NCBI GenBank assembly: GCA_963971575.1
Contig: OZ020611.1
Coordinates: 806,001 to 870,000, forward strand
Length of the DNA: 64,000 nt
Reading direction: 5' to 3'
Origin: Liopterus haemorrhoidalis
Lineage: Eukaryota; Arthropoda; Insecta; Coleoptera; Dytiscidae
The translations under genes and the position numbers were made by a program. The notes beneath the pieces are model-generated. The model was given only the letters and a program-made list of their open reading frames with translations. It was not told where the DNA came from and made no database searches. Every line of letters begins with the position of its first letter. Position 1 is the stretch's first letter. Below are positions 10,298 to 22,260 of this stretch, piece after piece.

Positions 10298-12604
10298 GGC
10301 ATAGAACTGAGTCTATTCATATGACGTCAATGCGTCACACTAATATAGGTAGTCTATTTGTAAACTAGCGGGTTAAGCGTATTGGAAATACAATGTTATT
10401 TGCCTTGGTATTTAATCCAGAAAACCTGAAAAGTTATCAAACTAGAATTACTTCTTATATTTAACTACAACTTGGAAATGACTTAGATAAGCAAATGATG
10501 ACTCTCTGTTAAGTGCAAATTTTTAAATAATATTTAAAATTCCATTAAAAAATTCGACTCCACTAAATCTCTATTAGTTTAACTAAAATATATTTTGTCT
10601 ATTTTAGTAGGAGTATATATATTGCATATTTAAGCGTTCAATGCTAAGGTGTTAACCTTGAATGATATTAAATTTTGATTAAAACACACAAGTGAAGCAA
10701 CTTGAAATAAAATATAAATAATAATGTTAGGAAGTAGCTTGTAAAATTTCGGAATATGTTTTGAAGAGGAAACGCGGAACACGCTGTTAGTCACTCAGCT
10801 CGTGCATATGCATGAGACAATTTATATAAAATATAATGAAGAGAGGAGGTTTTAAATAATATGGTAAAGGCATCCACGATATTCGAGTGTATTTAATTAG
10901 TTTTGATTGGTAGATAAATCGTGAGAAATGTCCCACAGGGGATTTGCAGCACACAGCTTATTGTGAAATTCTATCGGTGAAATTTTTTAATAACTTGCAT
11001 TTTTCCATGAGAATATTTTACACAAAAAAATGCACTCTGGGATTTTAACTGGAGCGAGAGAGTTTCTACTCGGCTGCTTTGTTTATTTTACGTAATATAA
11101 TCTCAAATTATAAAAAATTCATGTTAAGTGGGAATTTTTACACGTTGCAGGTATTCGTAGTTATTTAGTATGGCACAACAATTTTTTGTACTAGTATCAA
11201 AATCAAGAAACTTTTAAAAATCAATTTCCGTTCGTTAATCTGAGTTTTTATTTAATGTCCTATGTTATATTAAAGAAAACAAACAAAAAATTCAACAAAA
11301 ATTCTGAACGAACTGTAGTTGTCGTCATCAGTGGCAGTAATTGGTGACTCAACTTAACGCGTATCCCTCTAGCGGCAAAAAAGCGAACCCTTCGAAAAAG
11401 GTTACTGTCATTGTTTACGTATAATTCACCATGTGTTTTATTGTTTCTGTCCATTCTCACTCCATATTTACAGCGAATAAAGTGATAAATTTAAGAAAAA
11501 AAGATTAAATACTCCTTGTTGTGTGTATGGTAGTCAATCAAAGGAAGAACATCTTCGAATATTAGATTGAAAGATTATCAGTGATTCTAAAATTTTGTTT
11601 CTATTGAAGGGAATTTATACTGTTCAGATGATTTTAAACAAGTTTTTAACGTTGAATTTTTCATTTTCCCTGTCTCACATGTGCAAGAAAATCGTTTAAT
11701 GTTGTGTAAATTATTGTTAATATAATTAAAACCCCCTGTTATTTCATGGGAGTGTTCCATAACTGTTAGTTTGCAAATATTTGACAGTTTTCTTGTGTAG
11801 AATAAATTACAAGTTCTCTTTCTATAAAATTTCTTGAGATATGTGTAGATATTAAGTATTCAAATAAATATTTTAAGTTCAAAGTATAACATTTTATTTT
11901 CTCTGTGAGTATAAGCCGGCACCAACATCATAACCTCTGAAAATATTCATTTACAAGCAGCAAATTTTATCATAAAATGGATTCACATATATTTATACAC
12001 TTTTTTAATACTCGGTTATAATTTAAATATACTGTATACAGCAAGAAAACGTAAATTAGACCAAAAATTGATTATAAACCAATACTGTTTACATACGTTG
12101 ACAGATGACTATCCTTTTTCGTGTCAAAAGTTCACAAGGCGATAGTGGCGCCGTTTCGGTAATTATAGTCGCGAATAGCATTTAATTTACGGGGGGGGGG
12201 GGGATTTTTTGTTATAATTATAGATTTGAATGAAAATATGATGGTTTTGAATTTGTAAGTGGAATTGGCCCGGTTCCATCTTTTACAATACGAAATAAAC
12301 CAGACACTTAGTTTTGTCACAATTTTTTTATTTTCTCCAAAAATGTCTCTGGGGCATCTGAGTTTTTAGGGGAGACGGTTCCTCCGGACCTCCTCTGGCT
12401 CCGCCACTGCTTGTCAACATTGTGTATTATTCTGAATTTATCCAAATTTTTACACCAGTCCCTTTTCGTAGCAGAAAGGTTGACAAAAAAATTTAGCACA
12501 TTTCAAGCAAGAATATTTTTTTCAACAATTAGAATTCTGTTCTTTTTGTCTATATGCCAGTACCTTTTATTAAAAAACATATTTAAACTAAAAAATATTT
12601 TAAA
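10298..12604. other. About 2.3 kb without a recognised gene
   Basis: AT-rich DNA with no convincing coding frame on either strand. A poly-G run lies at 12192-12203. Around 12381-12411 the minus strand reads CAGTGGCGGAGCCAGAGG, like a hAT-type terminus (CAGTGGCGGA), without a visible partner. Confidence 0.4.
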
Positions 12605-12680
12605 AAATGAATGTTAAGTGTGAATTTTCACACATTTCAGGGTTTTTAGGTATTTAATAAGTGTAAGAAGCCAACAGAAT
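12605..12680 (+). mobile_element. HINE-B 5' end remnant
   Basis: Carries AAGTGTGAATTTTCACACAT, TTCAGGG and TAGGTATTTAATAAGTG, the first 70 bp of HINE-B. The rest is missing. Confidence 0.65.
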
Positions 12681-12978
12681 AATGGATGTCTAGGAATATT
12701 TTTTCTATAATCACATCAAAATCAACAAATTTTTGACAATTACTTATATTCGTTATTAAAGAACTAAGAGCTTCCATTTAATTTTTTTCAAAAAAATTTA
12801 AATACCTTCCAAAAATCGTCTTCATTAGATTAATATAAAATATATTGACAAATGGCTTATTAACAGTGAGTTATTATTACAATGATTTGTAAGTATTCCA
12901 TAGAGCCTATCCATAGGAACTTAGTTCTCAACTGGTGAGATGTTAAATATTTTTTATTATATTTCTAATATCAAAAAA

Positions 12979-13700
12979 TCAGCTGTGGCCACCACAGGAC
13001 CGACCGCCATCATAAAGTACTTGTATAAAATACATTCTAGCAGCAGAGTAGAAATAACTTGGCCTAATATTTTCTAACAGAGATATTATTTACCATGACC
13101 TTGGAAACGTTACATTTATTATTATATTATTTATTTTACATCGGCCTATTTCTGGAACGAGGCTAATCGCCGATGCCAGGGAGCGAGCTCCTACACCTGG
13201 ATGAGAGGTGAATGATTGTGAAATGAGAGTAATGTAAACATATTATTCTCGCCCGAATAATATCACCAACGAAGGAGGCTCGAACCATCGACCGCACAGT
13301 TCAGACTGTTTCTACCAGTCTATAACCGCACGACTTAATACGCTCGGCCACTCCGTTGGCGAAACGTTACATATAAGTATGAAAAAATTTAGATTTAAAA
13401 AAAAAATCAAAATTTTTACGTTTTATCAAAAAATTTCTCAAATAGAAGTTGTTAGTTATTACTCAATAAATTTTTTCGAAATATTTTTCTATTGTAAAAT
13501 ATTCGCAAAAATCTTAAAATACACAGACAGACAGACGGACGGACAGACGGACGGACGGACAGACAGACCGACAGACATCATGCTAAAAATAGTCAAAACT
13601 TTATGTAGGGACCTCAATTCGTGGAGATCCATCGAAATATCGAAATGTCAAAATCGGTATGGTCACAATACCTCCCTTATATATGTTGGCGGTCGGTAAA
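12979..13700 (+). mobile_element. HINE-A copy interrupted by SINE-2
   Basis: TCAGCTGTGGCCACCACAGG starts at 12979 and the other end is GTTGGCGGTCGGTAAAAA at about 13700. The (CAGA/CGGA) core is at 13523-13570. A SINE with a 12-bp duplication sits at 13116-13360. Part of the interior is lost, since the sequence jumps from the TTCGCAAAAATC block straight to the microsatellite. Confidence 0.8.
13116..13360 (-). mobile_element. SINE-2, class-II-tRNA-derived SINE
   Basis: On the minus strand the head starts GCCAACGGAGTGGCCGAGCG and ends CGTTGGT after about 100 nt. The two ends can still form a 7-bp acceptor stem. The A-box TGGCCGAGCG, a long variable arm and the B-box GGTTCGAGCC point to a Leu/Ser-type tRNA ancestor. 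A non-tRNA body and an AT-rich TAATAATAA-like tail follow. The 12-bp target duplication GAAACGTTACAT (13104-13115 and 13361-13372) shows LINE-driven insertion. Confidence 0.88.
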
Positions 13701-15036
13701 AATTAATTCGGTATGATATATTTTGAAACAAGATACTGAACATAACCCGATATTGAGAAGTGACATTACCGTTGGCGGCGCTGTAATTCATGACAAAATG
13801 GCTGAATTGTCTAGTATTCAGCTGTCAATATGCCAACAGGGAACAGGTTAATTTAAGCACAGTACATTTTTATTTTATGAAAATGTATCTATCGACATTC
13901 TAACAAAAAATCAACACTAGAAAACATGTTTTAATTTCAAACAGTACTACAGTCGCGTAGTACAATATTTGACCACCAGACTGCGTATCCGAGCGTGTCA
14001 GTTCTCAATTACATTGACTGGCAGTAATAGCGAGTTTCTTTCCTCTTCTTTTTCCTTTTGTTGTTAAATTGTTAAAATTTTACTTTACACGCTCCAGTAA
14101 ATTGAATGTCAACTTTTTCAATTAATTGATCAATAAATTGGATCGTGTAAAACCCACTCTACTCGGGTTTGCACAATTTTTGCCAGTAACGTGTTCTTTG
14201 ATATATTGTGGGTGCCCGACCATATTTTAAAATTTGTACTAATTCTCTGTTTTAAACTTTGATTGCTTCCAGTTGCTTCGTCTTAGACACATTTCAGCCA
14301 AAAGTTGATGTAATTTTGTTCGCTTTATAAATTTAATAAATAATTTCTAACTATATTATTAGATGGAAGGACGACAAAGGGTTAAATAGAATAAAGAACA
14401 GAGTTGCAAGTACAATGGTTGTTGGTTAATAGGGACATCTAGCTGAGAAGTTGTTCGTTTTATAGCGTCGTTTAAAGTTGGGGACGAGCTGGCTAATACA
14501 ATGGATTTTGTTAATTTCATGTGCATTCCATTTTCACTAATCCACTCCGTTAAAATATACAAGCTTCCTTTTCTCCTCAGTATTTGTTTGAAGGGTATTT
14601 GAAAGTTTCGGAAGCGCTGCACAAGCGACATGTATGTTCCACCTGCAGTATGCCCTGCACCGGAGGGATCTTCATCCCATCCCATCTCATCACATTACAT
14701 TACATTAGAGCGAGCTAATTATCCAACTAAGCAAATCTATGTGTACATTACAAGAGCTCTGTCTTCACTAATCCGCACCGACTGCTGGAGATGCGAATAC
14801 ACCGGTTCTCGTCCCGCATTGTTCCTGCATCATCCCTCACTCACGGGAGACGGGAGACGGCTGCCAAATTGCCTTTATGTATTTAACGCTGTCTAATCTT
14901 ACCTACTATCAGATTGATACCGGTGCCAGATTAGTAATACGGTTTTGTGAATAACACCCAATGCTTTCTCCAATATAGAGAAAAACTTCAACTAATTAAG
15001 CGACAACCTCTTATCATCGAGCTACGGCTTTTCAAA
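13701..15036. other. No recognised feature
   Basis: No open frame with a family signature. Short tandem CATTA units occur near 14692-14706. Confidence 0.35.
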
Positions 15037-15151
15037 TGGTAACCAGACAACTGGGGCGATGGACAATTCGGGCCGACACAATTGGGGCTTTTGACAACTG
15101 GGGCCATAACTATAAGAGCTAGAGTCTTTTTTAGTTTAAAATAAAAAATAA

Positions 15152-15156
<5 letters not shown>

Positions 15157-15197
<41 letters not shown>
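15157..15197. repeat. (TA)n microsatellite
   Basis: About 20 TA units inside the left inner arm of FB-1. Confidence 0.9.
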
Positions 15198-15204
<7 letters not shown>

Positions 15205-15964
15205 TTTAATGGTTTGATTAAGTACATTTTGGTGGGAATTAGAACAAATAAAAAAAATGTATTTTAAGAGTTGGCTTAAGGAAATTTTCGTGTTCATTTG
15301 ATTAAAAAGAAATTGTCTTTTAAGGGTTATATTAAGTAAAATTTGGTGCTCTTTTGACTATATATTCCCCGCACTCATTAAATTCTGAACCAATAGAAAA
15401 TGTTTATGAACACGTGCATTCGAAGATAATATTCTAATAAAATTTTACGATCGGCGAGAATCTCAAAGCAGATAGGTATTATCAATTTTTAATTTTTATT
15501 ATGTTCATCTAGTAAACTTTGCCCGTTTTATATAAACGAGATATATAAAATACATATGTACAAAAAAATACTATCATACATGAAAAAACAAACTAGGAAA
15601 ATCAAATAGTCCAACAAATAATAACTGATTTTCTCGTAGTTGACGCATATTAATTAAATTTAGTTACTAAATATTTACTTCTAAAATTAAATACATTTTT
15701 TATTTAATTATTCAAAAGAACACTTAAATTTACTTCAACCCTTAAAATACATTTTTTATTTATATAGTCAATAGAGCACGAAAATTTACTTAAGCCAACC
15801 CTTAAAATACATTTTTTTTATTCTAATTCTCATCAAAATGTACTTAATCAAACCATTAAAATATTTTTATTTATTTTTTCAAAAGAACACGCAATTTAAT
15901 TTATGCCAACTTGTAAAATAATTATTTTTTATTTTAAACGAAAGAAAACTCTAGCTCTTATAGT

Positions 15965-17488
15965 TATGGCCCTAGTTTTGAAAAGCCCCAATTGTGTACG
16001 GCCCGAATTGTCCATCGCCCCAGTTGTTAATGGCCCCAGTTGTGAAAAGCCCCAATTGTGAACGGCCCGAATTGTCCATCGCCCCGGTAGTTAATGGCCC
16101 CAGTTGTTAATGGCCCCAGTTGTGCAAGGCCCCAATTGTGAACGGTCCGAATTGTCCATCGCCCCAGTTGTTAATGGCCCCAGTTGTGAAAAGCCCCAAT
16201 TGTGAACGGCCCGAATTGTCCATCGCCCCAGTAGTTAATGGCCCCAGTTGTTAATGGCCCCAGTTGTTAATGGCCCCAGTTGTGCAAGGCCCCAATTGTG
16301 AACGGTCCGAATTGTCCATCGCCCCAGTTGTTATTGGCCCCAGTTGTGAAAAGCCCCAATTGTGAACGGCCCGAATTGTCCATCGCCCCAGTAGTTAATG
16401 GCCCCAGTTGTTAATGGCCCCAGTTGTGCAAGGCCCCAATTGTGAACGGTCCGAATTGTCCATCGCCCCAGTTGTTAATGGCCCCAGTTGTGAAAAGCCC
16501 CAATTGTGAACGGCCCGAATTGTCCATCGCCCCAGTAGTTAATGGCCCCAGTTGTTAATGGCCCCAGTTGTTAATGGCCCCAGTTGTGCAAGGCCCCAAT
16601 TGTGAACGGTCCGAATTGTCCATCGCCCCAGTTGTTAATGGCCCCAGTTGTGAAAAGCCCCAATTGTGAACGGCCCGAATTGTCCATCGCCCCAGTAGTT
16701 AATGGCCCCAGTTGTTAATGGCCCCAGTTGTGCAAGGCCCCAATTGTGAACGGTCCGAATTGTCCATCGCCCCAGTTGTTAATGGCCCCAGTTGTGAAAA
16801 GCCCCAATTGTGAACGGCCCGAATTGTCCATCGCCCCAGTAGTTAATGGCCCCAGTTGTGAAAAGCCCCAATTGTGAACGGCCCGAATTGTCCATCGCCC
16901 CAGTTGTTAATGGTCCCAGTTGTTAATGGCCCCAGTTGTGCAAGGCCCCAATTGTGAACGGTCCGAATTGTCCATCGCCCCAGTTGTTAATGGCCCCAGT
17001 TGTGAAAAGCCCCAATTGTGAACGGCCCGAATTGTCCATCGCCCCAGTAGTTAATGGCCCCAGTTGTTAATGGCCCCAGTTGTGCAAGGCCCCAATTGTG
17101 AACGGTCCGAATTGTCCATCGCCCCAGTTGTTAATGGCCCCAGTTGTGAAAAGCCCCAATTGTGAACGGCCCGAATTGTCCATCGCCCCAGTAGTTAATG
17201 GCCCCAGTTGTTAATGGCCCCAGTTGTGCAAGGCCCCAATTGTGAACGGTCCGAATTATCCATCGCCCCAGTTGTTAATGGCCCCAGTTGTGAAAAGCCC
17301 CAATTGTGAACGGCCCGAATTGTCCATCGCCCCAGTAGTTAATGGCCCCAGTTGTTAATGGCCCCAGTTGTGCAAGGCCCCAATTGTGAACGGTCCGAAT
17401 TATCCATCGCCCCAGTTGTTAATGGCCCCAGTTGTGAAAAGACCCAATTATGAACGACCCGAATTGTCTTACGGCCCCAGTTGTCTAG
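15965..17488. repeat. 16-bp tandem array with 144-bp higher-order unit
   Basis: Every monomer is a 16-mer such as GGCCCCAGTTGTTAAT, AGCCCCAATTGTGAAC or GGCCCGAATTGTCCAT. The marker variant GGTCCGAATT occurs at 16144, 16304, 16448, 16608, 16752, 16960, 17104, 17248 and 17392. The spacings are 160, 144, 160, 144, 208, 144, 144 and 144, all multiples of 16. The main higher-order unit is nine monomers. Adjacent units are nearly identical, so expansion is recent. Confidence 0.95.
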
Positions 17489-17495
17489 TTACTAC

Positions 17496-18344
17496 CGTAA
17501 AAACCATATTAATTCTATGCGGATGATATGGAGAGAAGGTGTGATTAAAGTTTCAGTATATTTTAATATGAACCCACAATTTTAGTATCACTTATTTAAT
17601 AGCTACAAAACCCTGTAAGGAAAATTCACACTTCACATCATTTTTTAGTGCCGGAGAGAATAAATTTGTAGGTGATTTGTGTTTATGTGGATATGTGGAG
17701 TGGCAGTGTGACGGCTGACGGCTGAGAGAGCTGGTGATGGTGGTGGTGGTGGAGGTACGTGGGAATGTCTTTGCGGTAGATGCGATGTGAAACTCTCTGT
17801 TCTCTGATGTGAAAATAACGGGTTCACAGAACTTCCTTCTCATTATTTAATATCACTTAGAGCTCTGGCTCTGGCTCTGGCTGGCTGACCTGATTCACGA
17901 CCTCCACCTCCTCTCTCGCAACTTCCTCCTCTCATCATCTCTCCACATTCATACATTCATGGACCGCCAAAACTCAGCAGATTCTTACCTTAATTTATCT
18001 TCTACACATTTAATTGACGACCAACGAAATTGAAAGAAATGTGCAATAGTTAATCATGTTCATTTACAAGCAATGGCAACAAGAATACATTCTACAGTTC
18101 AAAGGATCATACTATGGTCAAATTCAACCCCTTCTTCCTAGAAAGCTTTGGTTTACTTCTCACCAAAGCAGATCTTTTATATGCACTTTTATCCGGCTTA
18201 GATTTAATCCTTCTCTCCACATCATCTGCATAGAATTAATATGGTAACTTCCTTATTCTGTCCGTGTGATAATTTGTATGTTAGCGATTCGGACTACTTA
18301 TTATTTGATCGCCCAATTCATTTTTGCAATTCTAATATACAAAT
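17496..18344. other. Non-coding stretch with HINE-B remnant
   Basis: A HINE-B end remnant in minus orientation lies at 17600-17645 (CTACAAAACCCTG ... TTCACACTTCACATCA). GGCTCT tandem units lie at 17862-17884. Open frames here have no recognisable domain. Confidence 0.45.
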
Positions 18345-18360
18345 TTTAATTTTAATTTTA

Positions 18361-19494
18361 ATTAGAAAGCTAGAAAAATATGGTGTTAGAGGAGTTGTTC
18401 TTTCTTTATTTGAAAACTATCTTAGAGATAGACATCAAATGGTTGAAATAGGTGGTGAATTTAGTAACTCCAGATTAGTGTCCTGTGGGGTCCCTCAGGG
18501 TTCGATTCTGGGTCCCATTTTATTTCTGGTCTACATAAATGACTTATTAAAATATAATTTTTTAGAAGGTTGTTTAATTTCCTATGCGGATGATACAGTT
18601 CTGTATGCTTCCGGAACTACTTGGGAAGAAGTGTCAAGTAAAATAGTAGATATTTTAGCTTATATTCAGAACTGGTTAGATAAAAATATTCTAACATTAA
18701 ATTATAAAAAATCGCACTTTATCGCTTTTTCTAGGTATAATTCTAATACCTTTCCTATCAATGAACTCATCATTCATAAATTTAACTGTTCAAAAAATGA
18801 TTGCAATTGTTCTACCACTATAAAAAAGGTTAATGATATTAAATATTTAGGAGTTCAGATAGATTCGAAGTTAAATTGGAACTGTCATATTACTGCTTTA
18901 ATCAATAAAATTAGAAAATTCATTTATATATTTATTAATTTAAAAAAGAAAATGAAATTAAATAATCTCAAAATCATATACTTCTCATTTATACAATCGA
19001 TAGTTAGTTACGGTATTCTTGTGTGGGGAGGAGCTGGCAAGATGTTAATTAAAAAAATAGAAACCGCACAAAAAATGATTTTAAAAATTATGTATGGAAA
19101 ATGTCGGCGGTATCCAAGCAGAGAACTATTTATGGAACTGAATATTTTCACCATAAATCACTTATATTGTTTATCTATTTATAGATATATTTATAAAAAT
19201 AAACAGTATCTCCATGACTTACTATCTATGCCTCTTCACGCATATTCAACTAGATTAAAAAAATCGCAGTTATCTTATTCCGCTGGTATTAAAAAGAAAG
19301 TTGGTCAATCTAATTTTCGTTACTTCATTCCTGTTTTGTTTAATTTCTTTGTTAATAAGGAGTCGGTAGATAATTTTATGAATATGCTTTCTCGTAATCA
19401 TAATCAATATATTGTTAAAGTCAAGAAATTTTTGCATGGTGTTTCGGAAGACTGCCTCAAAGAAATCCTACACGGAAACGGTTATTACATATGA
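18361..19494 (+). pseudogene. LINE reverse transcriptase, 5'-truncated
   Basis: The open frame runs from 18241, but homology starts at residue 41 (IRKLEKYGVRG). RT motifs follow in order: SCGVPQGSILGPILFLVYIN (residues 81-100) and the catalytic YADDTVLY (115-122). Then come a LGV.ID thumb segment, VSYGILVWGG, and a C-terminal region with ETAQKMILKIMY. It reads through to the stop at 19492 without a break, so it is young. The fingers domain, the endonuclease and the first ORF are absent, so it cannot move on its own. The arrangement fits the Jockey/CR1 group; I cannot fix the clade. Confidence 0.88.
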
Positions 19495-19890
19495 AATATC
19501 CTAATACGAATATGTAAGCTCTGGAAAAAAGTGCTGAGAGATGAATATTCTGAGCAATAAATAATAAACGCAATAATGTCTTTTTACCTAATAGTTTTGT
19601 AATTTAAATGAAAACAAATATTTATGTTCCTATATTTATTAATACTTTTTTTTTCTGGTCTATATATTATTATTTTATTTTTTTCTCAAGGTTTCACAAG
19701 GAGCAACAAGATTGTCTGTCTTAGCTTTTTGTGATTCCTCGCGACTGTTTGTTTTGTATTAATATTGTATTTTTTTTTTAAATTAATTTTTTAATGTGCA
19801 TATCGTGGCATTATATATTTCTGTCACTGTATGTATATGTACAATTATTTTGTGAATAAACATAAACATAAACATAAACATACAAAATTT
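19495..19890 (+). repeat. LINE 3' UTR and hexamer tail
   Basis: AT-rich 3' UTR ending in tandem ATAAAC units at 19857-19880, so the element ends in a short repeated tail and not in plain poly-A. Confidence 0.7.
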
Positions 19891-20756
19891 AGTTGTCCAA
19901 AAAATGTCCTTAGCTACCAATATTCAGACGCTTCTTGCTACTAACTCTCTAAATATTTATGCAATTATTTAATAACTATATTAAATCAGAAAATATCAAA
20001 TTATAAACGTAATTTTAAAAACCCTTAATCTCTTCCTTTATTATCAGGCTATCTGGCTAATAGCCAAAGCTGATAAAGCCATCAAACAACAGGAAAAAAA
20101 CATTTTTTTCTACAATTAAAAATATTCTATTTTGATGTATTCCTATACATTGTTAATAATTTTATTTTAGGTTGTTAGTTTTGTATAAGAAACTTGTAAT
20201 CTCTGGGGGTTGTACGTAGTGTTAATGCAAATAAAGACCAGATTTGTTATTCGTAAATATGTCGATAGAAGTAGGTCTTGATTTTATTTGTGTTTTTCTA
20301 AAACTGTAACTAATATATAGTTTGTGCATGAATGAATAGTGTGTCGTGTAGACCGTTTTTGTAATGGCTGTTGGACTGTTATGTGTGTAATGATATGGTA
20401 GTGTTTGACATTTGGCTCTGGCAGAGAACGTATTCCATTGTGGAATGGCTGGGTGCTGAGTGCTGGTTGCTGGTTCTCCATGGCATGCCGTGGAAGGAAG
20501 GAATCTTATAATGAAGTGAAGTTTTGCGTTGCAGTGACGCACGCACTGACACACATACACATGGCGACACCGCTGCCGCACCGATATTTGTTTAAAAAAC
20601 ACAACAATAACATGCTGACACATAACACTGAACTCTTTGCAAAATAAGAAAACTAATATGCTGGTTATTTGTTACACGTGAAGCTTTTATAAATGGTACA
20701 AATGAACACCACCTTTTCTTCACCAAACATTTGATCAGTTAAATGAACATTTCGAA
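19891..20756. other. No recognised feature
   Basis: Open frames on both strands at 20222-20647 overlap each other and show no domain; I see nothing to support a gene. Confidence 0.35.
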
Positions 20757-21505
20757 TGGTAACCAGACAACTGGGGCCGTAAGACAATTCGGGCCGTACA
20801 CAATTGGGGTTTTTCACAACTGGGGCCATTAACAACTGGGGCGATGGACAATTCGAGCCGTACACAATTGGGGCTTTGCACAACTGGGGCCATTAACAAC
20901 TGGGGCGATGGACATTTCGGGCCGTACACAATTGGGGCTCGTTTATATAAAAGTGACAAATTTTTTTAGATAAACATAAAAAAAATTAAAAATTGATAAT
21001 ACCTATCATGGCTCTAATGTGACTAAATTTTGAAATACATAATCTTCATAATATTTCCTGCTTTGAGATTCTCGCCGATCGTAAAATTTTATTAGAATAT
21101 TATCTTCGAATGCACGTGTACATAAAAATTTTCTATTGGTTCAGAATTTAATGAGTGCGGGGAATATATAGTCAAAAGAGCACCAAATTTTTCTTAATCT
21201 AACTCTTAAAATACAATTTCTTTTTAGTCAAATGAACACGAAAATTTACTTAAGCTAACCCTTAAAATACAATTTTTTTATTTATTCTAAATCCCACCAA
21301 GATGTACTTAATCAAACCATTTTTTTTTTTTTTCCAAAAGAACACGCGATTTAATTTATATCAACTTTTAAAATAGTAATAAATAATTATTTTTTATTTT
21401 AAACAAAAAAAGACTCTAGTTCTTATAGTTATGGCCCCAGTTGTCAAAAGCCCCAATTGTGAACGGCCCGAATTGTCTTACGGCCTCAGTTGTCATGGAA
21501 CCAAT
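20757..21505. mobile_element. FB-1 foldback element, short copy
   Basis: Starts TGGTAACCAGACAACTGGGG and ends GGCCTCAGTTGTCATGGAAC. The left outer arm has about 11 of the 16-bp units (20763-20938) and the right about four (21430-21495), the opposite asymmetry to the copy at 15037. The inner arms match that copy (TTCTCGCCGATCGTAAAATT near 21066). No transposase. Confidence 0.8.
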
Positions 21506-21693
21506 AAAAACATATTTAAAGAATTCCATGGGACAAGAAAAATCGCAAAATTAGCAATACTGTCAATCGAAAATTCCTTGGCCTGAAATCTGGAATTTGA
21601 TGAAGTAATTGATAATTTTTCCAAAAAGCCCGAAAATAACAATTTAAATTTTTGTTAAGCATATTCTTTCATGTATGACTGTAATAATAAAAA

Positions 21694-22260
21694 TCAGCTG
21701 TGGCCACCACATGACCGACCGCCATCATAAAGTAATTGTATAAAATACATTCTAGCAGCAGAGTAGAAATAATTTGGCCTAATATTTTCTAACAGAGATA
21801 TTATTTATCATGACCATGGAAACGTTACATATAAGTATGAAAAAAATTTACAAAAATTATTCGAAATTTTTCGTTTTATCAAAAAACGTCTCAAATAAAA
21901 GTTATTAATTATTGCTTTCGTTCAATAAATTTTTTCGAAATATTTTTCTGTTGTGTAATATTCACAAAAATCTTAAAATCGACACGAGTAAACTCCCATT
22001 TTTAGTCAACCGATTTTTACCAAAAGTTGATCAACACGTGCCATTTCCAACCGAATTTGCTCTGCACGTGTACACAGACAGACGGACAGACAGACGGACA
22101 GACAGACAGAAGGACGGACAGACAGACCAACAGACATCATGCTAAAAATAGTCAAAACGTTATGTAGGGACCTCAATTCGTGGAGATCCATCGAAATCTA
22201 GAAATGTCAAAATCTGTATGATCACAATACCTCCCTTATATATGTTGGCGGTCGGTAAAA
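21694..22260 (+). mobile_element. HINE-A copy
   Basis: Starts TCAGCTGTGGCCACCACATG and ends TTGGCGGTCGGTAAAA. The CAGA/CGGA core is at 22075-22125. It lacks some of the block before the core but is otherwise near complete. Confidence 0.8.

Larger units (their letters stand above)
15037..17495. mobile_element. FB-1 foldback element with expanded right arm
   Basis: Left end TGGTAACCAGACAACTGGGG. The right end, on the minus strand, reads GTAACTAGACAACTGGGG. Arms of several hundred bases pair: 15050-15440 matches the complement of about 15700-15985, including AATGGTTTGATTAAGTACAT at 15209 and its complement near 15840. The outer arm is made of 16-bp units, about four on the left and about 95 on the right. 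There is no transposase. The structure suits Foldback/Galileo-type elements; the superfamily is not proven. Confidence 0.8.

Noticed and set aside
15965..17488. Possible CRISPR-like array from regular short repeats
   Set aside because: The units are contiguous 16-mers without unique spacers, in a eukaryotic foldback element.
20222..20647. Overlapping frames up to 133 residues on both strands
   Set aside because: No domain, no paralogue, and mutually antisense; no basis to prefer any.
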